Below, in pieces: positions 8,766 through 16,422 of a stretch of 28,693 bases of DNA. A program made the position numbers and the translations under genes. The DNA is from JAGVLN01 sp964515755 (GTDB lineage: Bacteria > Pseudomonadota > Alphaproteobacteria > Rickettsiales > JABSSG01), in assembly GCA_964515755.1 (NCBI GenBank), contig CAZEVK010000020.1, forward strand, positions 1 through 28,693, given 5' to 3'. The notes under the pieces were generated by a model. The model had not been told where the DNA came from. It did not search any database and saw only the letters and a program-made list of their open reading frames with translations. Position 1 is the stretch's first letter; each line of letters opens with the position of its first letter.

Positions 8766-8804
8766 TTATGTTGGTTCAAAAATATTATTTCTAAACCAAC
8801 ATAA
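8766..8804. repeat. 11-bp inverted repeat just after the TipA-like pseudogene
   Basis: TTATGTTGGTT (8766-8776) and AACCAACATAA (8794-8804) are perfect complements around a 17-bp AT-rich loop, 6 bp beyond the stop of the TipA-like gene. The position suits a transcript-end hairpin, although no U-run follows on the minus strand. It could equally be an operator. Confidence 0.45.
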
Positions 8805-8810
8805 AAATCA

Positions 8811-9756
8811 TTATTTAGAGAATTGTTGTAGCCATTTTTTGGCAGCTACGCTCACTTGATTATCAGTTATGGCAATATCAATCAAACTTTGCTTTAAGTC
8901 TTGTGAGTTACCGTACATTTCTTCCATTAATTCATTCCATTCTTTAGAAAATTTAGATGGAACATTTGGATCAACTTGATCTAAGATCCTAAAAAGACGG
9001 CATCTATAATAAGTATCTATAGCTTTATCAAGCCAGGCTACGCTTTTAAGATTTAAAGAATGTTCTTTATCCATTTTATCCTTTTTAAACCCCTTATTCC
9101 AAATAGAATGTTTAAGATTAGCATGTTCTTTGCAATACAAACCATTAATTAAATCCATAACTTGTTTTGCAATATTCTTGCCAAACTCGCTTTTTGGATC
9201 TTGGTCAAGATTGGTATTGATTTTATTAACCAAGTTTGTCCATGAATTTTCAAAAGATTTCTTTTCGTCTTCAGTAAATCTGGTTTTTAAACCAGCTTCA
9301 AAGTTTGCGTATTGTTTTAGTTCTACTGGGGTTAACACTTTTCCAGCCCAGGTTTTTTCCAACTGTTGTGTCATACGATATACCTCAATTAAATTAATAA
9401 TAGTTTTCCAAGAAATGGACTTATCATAACTATATTCAGCAACAATGCTTTTCAATGTTTGGCTAGCCTCAAGCAAGGTTTTAGCTTTTTTTTCTAAAAA
9501 CTGAACTTATATTGAAAAATGATCGGACATATTAACATCGCCAGCTAGAAATGCTTTTATTTGTAAAAGTTTAAAACCAAAAAATTTTAAAGCAATGACC
9601 CGTTGTAGTTTCAATAAATCCTTTTCGGAGTACAAACGATATCCATTAGTAAGCCTTATAGATGGTTTAAGCAAAATCAATCCGATCGTAATGATGCATT
9701 GTTTGCACTGATACACCGGTTAATTTACTTAAATCTTTTACATACCATTTAGTCAT
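8811..9756 (-). pseudogene. TipA-like MerR-family regulator, broken by a frameshift and a stop codon
   Basis: The locus would encode a MerR-type activator with an N-terminal winged helix-turn-helix and a C-terminal TipAS ligand-binding domain, a family known for sensing drugs such as thiopeptides. The ATG at 9756 lies 7 nt after AGGAG (two further ATGs precede it) and begins TKWYVKDLSKLTGVSVQTMH, canonical MerR. The frame then breaks in DRI/GLL at about 9672-9678: one extra base gives a stop, while the next frame continues LLKPSIRLTNGYRLYSEKDL and on to SDHFSI. An in-frame TAA at 9507-9509 interrupts it again. The same frame resumes with VQFLEKKAKTLLEASQTLKS and runs to 8811, covering the complete TipAS domain of about 220 residues. 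A TTG at 9476 could start a stand-alone TipAS domain, but this is more likely decay. The domain sequence is otherwise well kept, so inactivation looks recent. Confidence 0.85.
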
Positions 9757-9776
9757 CATCATACTCCTAATTTTTG

Positions 9777-9807
9777 AATGTACGATATATGGTAACTATA
9801 GGGTCAA
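9777..9807 (-). promoter_or_regulatory. MerR-type promoter with 19-bp spacer for the TipA-like gene
   Basis: On the minus strand TTGACC (9802-9807) and TACATT (9777-9782) are separated by 19 bp, the over-long spacer typical of promoters that MerR-family activators untwist. The spacer holds a weak dyad (TATA-N7-TATA). It stands just ahead of the AGGAG and start codons of the broken regulator, so the gene was probably autoregulated. Confidence 0.55.
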
Positions 9808-9960
9808 GAGATTTTTTTGTGTATGGTAAATTTTTTCTTAGTTGAACTAAATTCAAATATCTTTCTATAAATAAATACTAAAATTAATAATTAAATATCT
9901 CCCAAATCTTTTTAGTTTATGTACTTAAAGAATTAAGGTTAAGTGAGTGTTGTGTTTTAA

Positions 9961-11355
9961 TTATTTTAAGTATTTCTCTGCTACCTTGAGATCATCAAAT
10001 TCAAAAGTTTTAGATCCAACAATTTGGTAATTTTCATGACCTTTACCAGCGATTAATATTGCATCATTGGAAGAAGAAATTGATTCAATTGCGTATTTTA
10101 TCGCTTGTTCCCTGTCGCCAATCTCAATCGCAGTATCACACGCTTCTAATATCGCTTTTCTTATCAATTTTGGATCTTCACTACGCGGATTGTCATCAGT
10201 AACTACAACAACATCACTGTATTTTTTTGCAATTTCACCCATAATTGGCCTTTTACCTTGATCACGATCACCTCCGCATCCAAACACTAAAATCATTTTG
10301 CCTGAGAAGCTTTTGCGTAGTACTTGTAATGCTTTTTCTAAAGCTTCAGGTTTATGCGCATAGTCTATAAAAACATTAGCATTACCAATTTTTTGCATCC
10401 TGCCTGGTGCTGAATAAAGATTACTTACTACCGGCAAAATTTTCTTTAATTGAAAGCCACAACTAATTACTAGACTCATAGCACATAAAATATTATATGC
10501 TTGAAAGTCGCCTACTATATATTTAAATTTGATTTTATGACTAGTACCATATGCTTTAATCTCAACTAATAGAAAATCTTGATTTTGCTCTACTGAAATC
10601 AATTTTAAATCGTCACTATTTTTGCCAAATGAAATGATTTTTTGTTCACGCTGTTTGCAAAGTTTAACAATATTTGGATATTCTTCCATATCTGCATTTA
10701 AAACTGCAGTGCTATTTTTAGAAAGTATGTTACTAAATAACCTCATCTTTGCAGCAAAATATTTTTCCATAGTACTATGATAATCTAAATGTTCGCGCGA
10801 GAAATTAGTGATTGCCGCTGCCTTTAGTTTTACATTATCAAGTCGATGTTGATCTAACCCGTGACTGGAAGCCTCTATTGCAACATAATTTATATTTTTT
10901 TGTGATAATTTTTGTAGTATTTGATGTAGAATTTCAGTGCCTGGAGTGGTTAGAGTGCTCTGTTCAGCAAAGCCATCAGCAAGTATTCCTAAAGTTCCAA
11001 TAGATGCGGATTTTTCTCCTAGTAATTCGATAATTTGCTTAAAATAATACGCTACAGAAGTTTTGCCATTAGTTCCAGTAATTCCAACGATATATTCAGG
11101 TTGAGGGGAATAGATTTTTGAAGCAAGTTCACTTAAAGCAATTCTTGGTTCATCAACTTGAATAAAATTAACACCAGCGTGAGAAGTTAATATTTTTGAG
11201 CAAATAATAATTTTGCAGCCTTTAGCAATCGCATCTTCTATATACTTATGACCATCATCTTTTAGCCCGGAAATAGCAACAAAAATACTATTAGCGGTAA
11301 CTTTTCGTGAATCAGATGTTATATGATTTATATTTTCTATATTTATATTGATCAT
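9961..11355 (-). CDS. murE: UDP-MurNAc-L-Ala-D-Glu:meso-DAP ligase MurE
   Basis: MurE is the cytoplasmic ATP-dependent ligase that adds the third residue to the peptidoglycan stem peptide. The P-loop GITGTNGKTS is at 91-100, the lysine expected to be carbamylated is K203 in YFAAKMRLF, and GKGHE lies at 437-441. DNPR at 388-391 is the specificity motif for meso-diaminopimelate rather than lysine, agreeing with dapE in the window. The length of 464 aa is slightly short but typical. The start codon overlaps the stop of ftsI, so the two are translationally coupled. It is the last gene of the cluster here: the expected murF and mraY do not follow, and the next thing downstream is the unrelated TipA-like pseudogene. 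Confidence 0.96.
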   Translation of the reverse strand: MININIENINHITSDSRKVTANSIFVAISGLKDDGHKYIEDAIAKGCKIIICSKILTSHAGVNFIQVDEPRIALSELASKIYSPQPEYIVGITGTNGKTSVAYYFKQIIELLGEKSASIGTLGILADGFAEQSTLTTPGTEILHQILQKLSQKNINYVAIEASSHGLDQHRLDNVKLKAAAITNFSREHLDYHSTMEKYFAAKMRLFSNILSKNSTAVLNADMEEYPNIVKLCKQREQKIISFGKNSDDLKLISVEQNQDFLLVEIKAYGTSHKIKFKYIVGDFQAYNILCAMSLVISCGFQLKKILPVVSNLYSAPGRMQKIGNANVFIDYAHKPEALEKALQVLRKSFSGKMILVFGCGGDRDQGKRPIMGEIAKKYSDVVVVTDDNPRSEDPKLIRKAILEACDTAIEIGDREQAIKYAIESISSSNDAILIAGKGHENYQIVGSKTFEFDDLKVAEKYLK

Positions 11356-13106
11356 TATAAAGAATCATTTTTAGTACTATGTTCTAGATATAATTGATTA
11401 TCTATCTCATCTTTATTAGCATACGGCATTATACCGTATAAATTTGCCAGCCGCATTATGATTCTTGAAGTAGTTGGAGCTGATGTCCATCCTCCAGTCG
11501 CAAAACCAAAAGTTTCCTTAGTTCCCTTAGGCTCATCAATCATAACTAAAATTGTATATTTAGGTTCATTAATCGGAAATGCAGATAAAAAGGAAGATAA
11601 GCGTAATTTATCATGATATTTGCCATTAACTATTTTGTTTGCGGTTGCAGTTTTTCCGCCTGGAAATAGCCCTTTTACATCAGCTTTTTTACCGCTACCC
11701 TCTGTTACTACTAATCTCAATAATTTTCTCATTTTTTCAGATGTTGACTCTTTTAATACTTGTCTCGAACTAATTTGTTCAAGATTTTGTTGTTTTATAA
11801 TAGTGGTAGAATGTAACATACCTCCATTAACTATAGAGCTCATCACACCTACTACATGCATAGGTGAAACAGAAATACCATGACCATAAGAAATAGTAAT
11901 GGTATTAAGATCTGTCCAATTTGCAATCTTAGGAAAAATAGGTTTTGCTTTTTCTGGTAACTCAATGCTTAAAGGAGATAATAGTCCAAAAGAGTTTAGA
12001 AATTTATATTGATTCTCTTTACCAAGCTCTAAAGCTACTTGTGCAGTGCCAATATTTGAAGAATACATTAAAATTTCAGGGACTGATAACCAACCACCTT
12101 TTCCACGATAATCATTAATATTAAACTTTGCATATTTAATAGAACTGCTAACATCGTAAACATCACTTACGCTAGTACTTTTATTTTCTAACGCCATCGC
12201 CATAGTAAAAGCTTTAAACATAGATCCCATTTCATATGTACCAAGAGTACATTTATTAAACAATTGCTCATCTGTAGCTATACCAGGGTTATGCGGATTA
12301 AAATCTGGCAAACTCACCATCGCTAGTATTTCACCGGTTTTAGTATCTTGTACTATGCCAACTGCTCCTTTTGCATTAAATTCTTTGATTGTTTTTAAAA
12401 GTTCGTCTCTAACGATATTTTGTACTCCAACATCTAGAGATAATTGTAATGGTTTAGGGTGATTATCAACATAATATTTCAGATAACTGTCATACTGTTT
12501 TTCAACCCCGGCTAACCCATTACCGTCGAGCCCTACATATCCCAAAACATGCGCAAATAACTCGCCATTGGGATATGCCCTTTTTTCACTAGTTTCAAAG
12601 TATAATCCTGGTATACCAAGATCATTTACTAATTGATGTTCTTTAGGAGTAATATTACGTTTAATCCAAACAAAAGATTTCTTAGAGCTTAATTTTTTTT
12701 CCAATTCTTCTAAATTAAGATCTTGCATAACAGATTTTATTTTTTGAGCAGCATCTTTAGAGTTTAAAATTACTTTAGGATTTGCATAAATTGATGAAGT
12801 GATAAGATTAACAGCAAGCAAATTGCCATGTCTATCAATGATTTCTGCCCGCTTTGAGTTAGCATGTATTTCAACTGGAGCTTTTTTAATATGTTCTATA
12901 CTACTAAGTATAGTTAGATCAAAGACTCTCAAAGCTATGATTCCATAACATAATGCAAAGGATATAATTAATACTAATATTCGATTTATATCAATTTCAG
13001 TATTACTAAATGACCTATCTTTACTGATATTTATAGAAATATTTTTGAGCAATTTTTTTATAGGCTCATATAAAAAATAAAATTTCTTCAAATAATAATA
13101 TGGCAT
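11355..13106 (-). CDS. ftsI: Septal peptidoglycan transpeptidase FtsI (PBP3)
   Basis: FtsI is the class B penicillin-binding protein that crosslinks septal peptidoglycan in the divisome. The 583-aa protein has a cytoplasmic basic N-terminus, one TM helix at about 42-60, a PBP dimerisation domain (about 79-210) and the transpeptidase domain. The SxxK motif is S295-M-F-K298 in EMGSMFKAF and the SxN motif is S349-S-N351. The third motif reads K485-T-A (GGKTATANK) where KTG is usual, a notable change. It follows ftsL after 6 bp and overlaps murE by one base, as in other dcw clusters. Confidence 0.95.
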   Translation of the reverse strand: MPYYYLKKFYFLYEPIKKLLKNISINISKDRSFSNTEIDINRILVLIISFALCYGIIALRVFDLTILSSIEHIKKAPVEIHANSKRAEIIDRHGNLLAVNLITSSIYANPKVILNSKDAAQKIKSVMQDLNLEELEKKLSSKKSFVWIKRNITPKEHQLVNDLGIPGLYFETSEKRAYPNGELFAHVLGYVGLDGNGLAGVEKQYDSYLKYYVDNHPKPLQLSLDVGVQNIVRDELLKTIKEFNAKGAVGIVQDTKTGEILAMVSLPDFNPHNPGIATDEQLFNKCTLGTYEMGSMFKAFTMAMALENKSTSVSDVYDVSSSIKYAKFNINDYRGKGGWLSVPEILMYSSNIGTAQVALELGKENQYKFLNSFGLLSPLSIELPEKAKPIFPKIANWTDLNTITISYGHGISVSPMHVVGVMSSIVNGGMLHSTTIIKQQNLEQISSRQVLKESTSEKMRKLLRLVVTEGSGKKADVKGLFPGGKTATANKIVNGKYHDKLRLSSFLSAFPINEPKYTILVMIDEPKGTKETFGFATGGWTSAPTTSRIIMRLANLYGIMPYANKDEIDNQLYLEHSTKNDSL

Positions 13107-13112
13107 TTTAAA

Positions 13113-13547
13113 TTATCTAGCCTCAGTTTTTCGCTCTGCATTTTCTTGATTTATTTTTATATGCTTGCTTTTATTTCTAATCAAAATTTTATCACGAGAT
13201 TTATAGCGCCAGTTAGCTTTACGCTGAAAGACGGCTTCTATTGGTTTATTTTCGCTTGTAGCTAGGTGCAAATCGCTTGCAGATTTTTGTCCTAACACTA
13301 CAATTCTTGAAGTTTTTGCTTCGTTTAAAGCTAAATATTTTGTGGCAAGATACTTTAATCTATCTGCTTGATTTAAGTATGCCCATTCGGCTTTAAGCAC
13401 CTTAATTTGATTACGCTCTTCTGATTTAACTTTATTAAGATTAGATACTTCATCTTTCAAATTATGGGTGTAGTATTTAACTGTTACTAATGAACAAAAA
13501 CTAATAAAAATTACCGTAAGATAAATCATTGTAACGCGATTAAGCAT
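13113..13547 (-). CDS. ftsL: Cell division protein FtsL
   Basis: The 144-aa product has the FtsL architecture: a very short cytoplasmic end, one TM helix at about 7-24 (IYLTVIFISFCSLVTVKY), then a heptad-like periplasmic coiled coil (about 28-70: LKDEVSNLNKVKSEERNQIK). Sequence identity in this family is low; the call rests mainly on this shape and on its place between rsmH and ftsI. It would bridge FtsQ/FtsB and the FtsWI synthase. The C-terminal 40 residues are strongly basic and poorly conserved. Its start overlaps the end of rsmH by 8 bp, so translation is probably coupled. Confidence 0.85.
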   Translation of the reverse strand: MLNRVTMIYLTVIFISFCSLVTVKYYTHNLKDEVSNLNKVKSEERNQIKVLKAEWAYLNQADRLKYLATKYLALNEAKTSRIVVLGQKSASDLHLATSENKPIEAVFQRKANWRYKSRDKILIRNKSKHIKINQENAERKTEAR

Positions 13548-14499
13548 AATTCTCCTCTTGATTTATGCGCATCGCTACGCGTAATTTTGCAGAACGCGAC
13601 CTTGGATTTGAATTGATTTCTTTTTCAGAAGCCGCAATAGGTTTACTAACCTTCCATTTAAAAGTTGGTTTAAATTCTGTATTTGCAATAAAAGGTAAAT
13701 GTCTCGAGCCTGATTGTTGCGGTTTAGCTCTTTCATTAATAAATTCTTTTACTATTGAATCTTCAAGCGAATGAAATGATACGACAATTAATCTACCATT
13801 ATTATTTAAGAGGCGTTCAGAAGCAAGTAAGGCCGATTTTAAGCTAGCTAATTCATCATTAACAAAAATTCTAATTGCTTGAAAGGTTTTAGTAGCAGGA
13901 TCAATTTTATTTTTTCCTTTTCTAACAACAGAACGAATTATAGCTGCCAGTTCTAATGTAGTTTCGATAGGAGATATCTTGCGCTTTTCAATAATTTTTT
14001 TTGCTATTCTACGAGATTTTGTTTCACCACCATAATTATAAATGACATTGGCTATTTCTTCTTCTGTACTATTGTTGATAAAATTATAAGCATCTGAACC
14101 GGTTTTACTCATTCTCATATCCAAGCGTCCATTATACATAAACGAAAAGCCCCTATCAGGAGTTTCAAGTTGCATTGAGGAAACGCCAAGATCCAGGACA
14201 ATACCATCAACTCTCAGAATATTTTGAGCACGTATTAATTCATTAAGCTCAGAAAAATTGCCAGCAATAAATTTAAATCTGTTGCCATATTCTTTTTTCA
14301 ATTTACTTGCAAATTCTTCTACCGCAGGATCTTGATCTATGCTGTATAATATACAATTAGCAGAGTTCAAAATTGCTTTACTATAACCGCCAGCACCAAA
14401 AGTTCCATCTACATATACTTCTCCAGATTTTACTTGTAATTGTTCAAGAACTTCTTTTAGCATAACCGGAACATGAGATGTATTATAAAAATCAATCAT
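13540..14499 (-). CDS. rsmH: 16S rRNA m4C1402 methyltransferase RsmH
   Basis: RsmH (MraW) N4-methylates C1402 in the ribosomal decoding centre using S-adenosylmethionine. The protein begins HVPVMLKEVLEQL, the standard RsmH N-terminus (H-x-P-V-x-x-x-E). The SAM loop is DGTFGAGGYSKAIL (32-45), and DGIVLDLGVSSMQLETPDRG is the family signature. IRIFVNDELASLKSAL and VVSFHSLEDSIVKEF further down are diagnostic. The length of 319 aa is normal. One base separates its ATG from the mraZ stop, so the pair is translationally coupled. Confidence 0.97.
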   Translation of the reverse strand: MIDFYNTSHVPVMLKEVLEQLQVKSGEVYVDGTFGAGGYSKAILNSANCILYSIDQDPAVEEFASKLKKEYGNRFKFIAGNFSELNELIRAQNILRVDGIVLDLGVSSMQLETPDRGFSFMYNGRLDMRMSKTGSDAYNFINNSTEEEIANVIYNYGGETKSRRIAKKIIEKRKISPIETTLELAAIIRSVVRKGKNKIDPATKTFQAIRIFVNDELASLKSALLASERLLNNNGRLIVVSFHSLEDSIVKEFINERAKPQQSGSRHLPFIANTEFKPTFKWKVSKPIAASEKEINSNPRSRSAKLRVAMRINQEENYA

Positions 14500-14500
14500 T

Positions 14501-14965
14501 TTACATTCCAGTATTTTCTTTTTTAGTTAAACGCAACAATAGTCTTTTTTCTTCTGCAATAATTTTTGATTTTTCATAGTGATCTTTAAATTGTTCAGGC
14601 TTCCAGATTTCAAAAGTTTGACCTTTACCAACAAAGCATGCTTTATCTTCTAACATAGCAAATTCAATAAGTGATTCTGGTAATATAATTCTTCCTTCAC
14701 TATCGAAAGGTAACTTTACACTTCCCCCTAGAATAATTGTAGCAAATGCATCATGTTCATCGGAGTATGGATCAAGGCTATCAATGCTAGAGCTTATATG
14801 CATAATTCGATCATAACTGCATCCTTCTATGCACTGATTTCCAATAGACTGATAAGTTATTACTCCAGAAAAATCATGCTGCGTCAATAACGTTCTGAAG
14901 CTAGATGGCACAGAAATTCTGCCTTTAGTATCAATTTTGTTTATATAAGTAGATAAAAATAACAT
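14501..14965 (-). CDS. mraZ: Transcriptional regulator MraZ
   Basis: MraZ is an AbrB-like, ring-forming DNA-binding protein that represses its own division and wall cluster. Both DXXXR motifs are present: DTKGRISVPSSFR (D12, R16) and DSEGRIILPESL (D88, R92), one in each half of the tandem fold. The length of 154 aa is usual. It is the first gene of the operon. The upstream DNA carries five regularly spaced TGG(G/T) boxes next to a TATAAT -10 element, consistent with autoregulation. The ribosome-binding site is weak (AAAG). Confidence 0.96.
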   Translation of the reverse strand: MLFLSTYINKIDTKGRISVPSSFRTLLTQHDFSGVITYQSIGNQCIEGCSYDRIMHISSSIDSLDPYSDEHDAFATIILGGSVKLPFDSEGRIILPESLIEFAMLEDKACFVGKGQTFEIWKPEQFKDHYEKSKIIAEEKRLLLRLTKKENTGM

Positions 14966-14999
14966 CTTTAACTTTAATCTAGCTTCATTTTAAATTTAC

Positions 15000-15005
15000 A
15001 TTATA
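15000..15005 (-). promoter_or_regulatory. -10 element of the mraZ operon promoter
   Basis: A perfect TATAAT lies on the minus strand 35 bp before the mraZ ATG, giving an expected leader of about 28 nt. No good -35 hexamer stands at 16-18 bp; that position (about CCCATT) is occupied by the MraZ boxes, so repressor binding would block polymerase directly. Confidence 0.5.
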
Positions 15006-15013
15006 ACACCAAA

Positions 15014-15058
15014 ATGGTTAATAATGGGTTAACATGGGATTAAATGGTATTACATGGG
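15014..15058. promoter_or_regulatory. MraZ operator: five TGG(G/T) boxes at 10-bp period
   Basis: ATGGT, ATGGG, ATGGG, ATGGT and ATGGG occur with their TGG at 15015, 15025, 15035, 15045 and 15055, exactly 10 bp apart, so all face the same side of the helix. MraZ of E. coli is known to bind TGGG-type repeats separated by 5-bp spacers, giving the same 10-bp period. TGGG reads on the plus strand, opposite to mraZ transcription. The array lies just upstream of the -10 element, overlapping the -35 position. Confidence 0.75.
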
Positions 15059-15212
15059 AATAATGATGTATTCAAGCAATAAATGCAATAAAATTGTATA
15101 AAAATTCAGAAATAGTGTATTTTTATTATTAACTTTAAACTAAGGGTAGAAAATACTAATAAAAATACAATTTAGTTTTATTTTGGTTTAGTATCTAAAT
15201 GCAAAAAACTTA

Positions 15213-15240
15213 TTGATTATTCTGCGTAAAAGAATAATAT
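15213..15240 (+). promoter_or_regulatory. Candidate tRNA-Pro promoter
   Basis: TTGATT (15213-15218), a 16-bp spacer and TAATAT (15235-15240) end 16 nt before the tRNA 5' end, a distance suited to a short 5' leader. Confidence 0.35.
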
Positions 15241-15256
15241 ATGAAATCTCATGTTT

Positions 15257-15333
<77 letters not shown>

Positions 15334-15867
15334 TATAAATCAAGGCTTTCAATTAAATATAAATCTTAAATTTTCTCTCGTTACAAATAACTACCAGTGT
15401 TTAAATATAACTTTTTTAAAATTGAACGCTAAACGAGATTTGCATTCACCTTCGTTTTAATTATAATCAAATGCTGCATATTATTTTGAAATATATATTA
15501 AATTCAATTGCTATCGTGCTCTATCAGAGGCAAAATTATTATCTAAATAAGCTAACATAATGCACTATACAGCTCAGCTGTAATAAGAATACTTATAGAT
15601 TTCAGAAGATATTAACCTAGTGATTGACATTATTTAAAGGATATTATTAAATAAATTTGTTCAGTTAATCGCAATAATTATAACTTAAGGTATTATGCTT
15701 CTATCAATATTTACTAGTAAAGAGGTATAGTAGATATCTATTAATAATTCATTATTAGTTAATAAAAATATAAAACGGCTAAGCTTACTGTTAGCAGTAA
15801 ATAGTAAATATATATAAAGATAAAACCTAGAGTAACTAAATTAAAATTTAAAAATATTATATACAAA
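15334..15867. other. Non-coding AT-rich gap with inverted repeats
   Basis: There is no credible gene in these 534 bp. It holds a 15-bp odd palindrome, TACAGCTCAGCTGTA (15568-15582); a promoter-like TTGACA-N17-TTAAAT (15624-15652), pointing at the response regulator but 215 bp away; and a short hairpin TTACTG-TTAG-CAGTAA (15785-15800), 68 bp before the response regulator. I see no recognisable coding remnant. Confidence 0.5.
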
Positions 15868-16275
15868 ATGAATAATAGCGAAAAAAGAATATTGTTTGTG
15901 GATAATGATCATATTAATTTAATTGTAGGTGATATGCTCATAAAAAGCTTAGGGCACAAAGTATTACTTGCTAGTTCTGGAGAAGAGGCAATTGACATTA
16001 TAAAGAACCCAAGCTCACAAATTGATTGTATATTTTTAGATTTAATGATGTTTGGAGTAAATGGGTTTGACGTATTAGCTTTTATCCGTGATTCATGTAT
16101 CCCTATTCCAGTTGTTGTGCAAACTGGTCTTATCAATGACAGTGATGTAAAAAAAGCACAAGAATTAGGGGCAATCGGCTATATATGCAAACCATATTCC
16201 AAAGAAAACATAAGAGATGCTATTGCAAAAATGGTCCAATCTGATGCTTTACCAGTTGATAAAAAAAATGAATAG
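15868..16275 (+). CDS. Single-domain response regulator (orphan receiver)
   Basis: The 135-aa protein is a receiver domain only, with no DNA-binding or enzymatic output domain, like CheY/Spo0F/DivK-type proteins. The phospho-acceptor is D58 in CIFLDLMMFG; the switch Thr is T86 in VVQTG and the conserved Lys is K108 in CKPY. Two departures are visible: the acidic pair reads D12-N13-D14 instead of DD, and the Pro that usually follows LMM is Phe62. No kinase is adjacent. Its second half resembles the receiver of the hybrid kinase at 3244-5586 (QTG/QSG, KKAQELG/SKAQSIG, KPYSK/KPYQK), suggesting a common origin or shared phosphorelay. There is no clear ribosome-binding site before the ATG. Confidence 0.88.
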   Translation: MNNSEKRILFVDNDHINLIVGDMLIKSLGHKVLLASSGEEAIDIIKNPSSQIDCIFLDLMMFGVNGFDVLAFIRDSCIPIPVVVQTGLINDSDVKKAQELGAIGYICKPYSKENIRDAIAKMVQSDALPVDKKNE

Positions 16276-16422
16276 CGCTTTATTACAAATAATTATTTAT
16301 TTAATGACGAATAATCTAAAATAGAGAAAATATTAAAAAGACCGTATTAAAAATTAAAATTCAGATAATCGAAGCAACTTATAGTATATTTTACTTAGTT
16401 GTTTTTATCAATTTTCTATCTT

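Noticed and set aside
9476..9716. Treating the two frames at 8811-9476 and 9507-9716 as two separate genes
   Set aside because: They are in the same frame, separated only by one TAA and nine sense codons, and together with the upstream fragment spell one MerR-TipAS protein.
11620..11883. 87-codon plus-strand frame
   Set aside because: It is fully antisense within ftsI, whose transpeptidase motifs are clear.
16276..16422. Possible small gene between the receiver and the coiled-coil gene
   Set aside because: These 147 bp contain no frame with a start, ribosome-binding site or protein-like composition.
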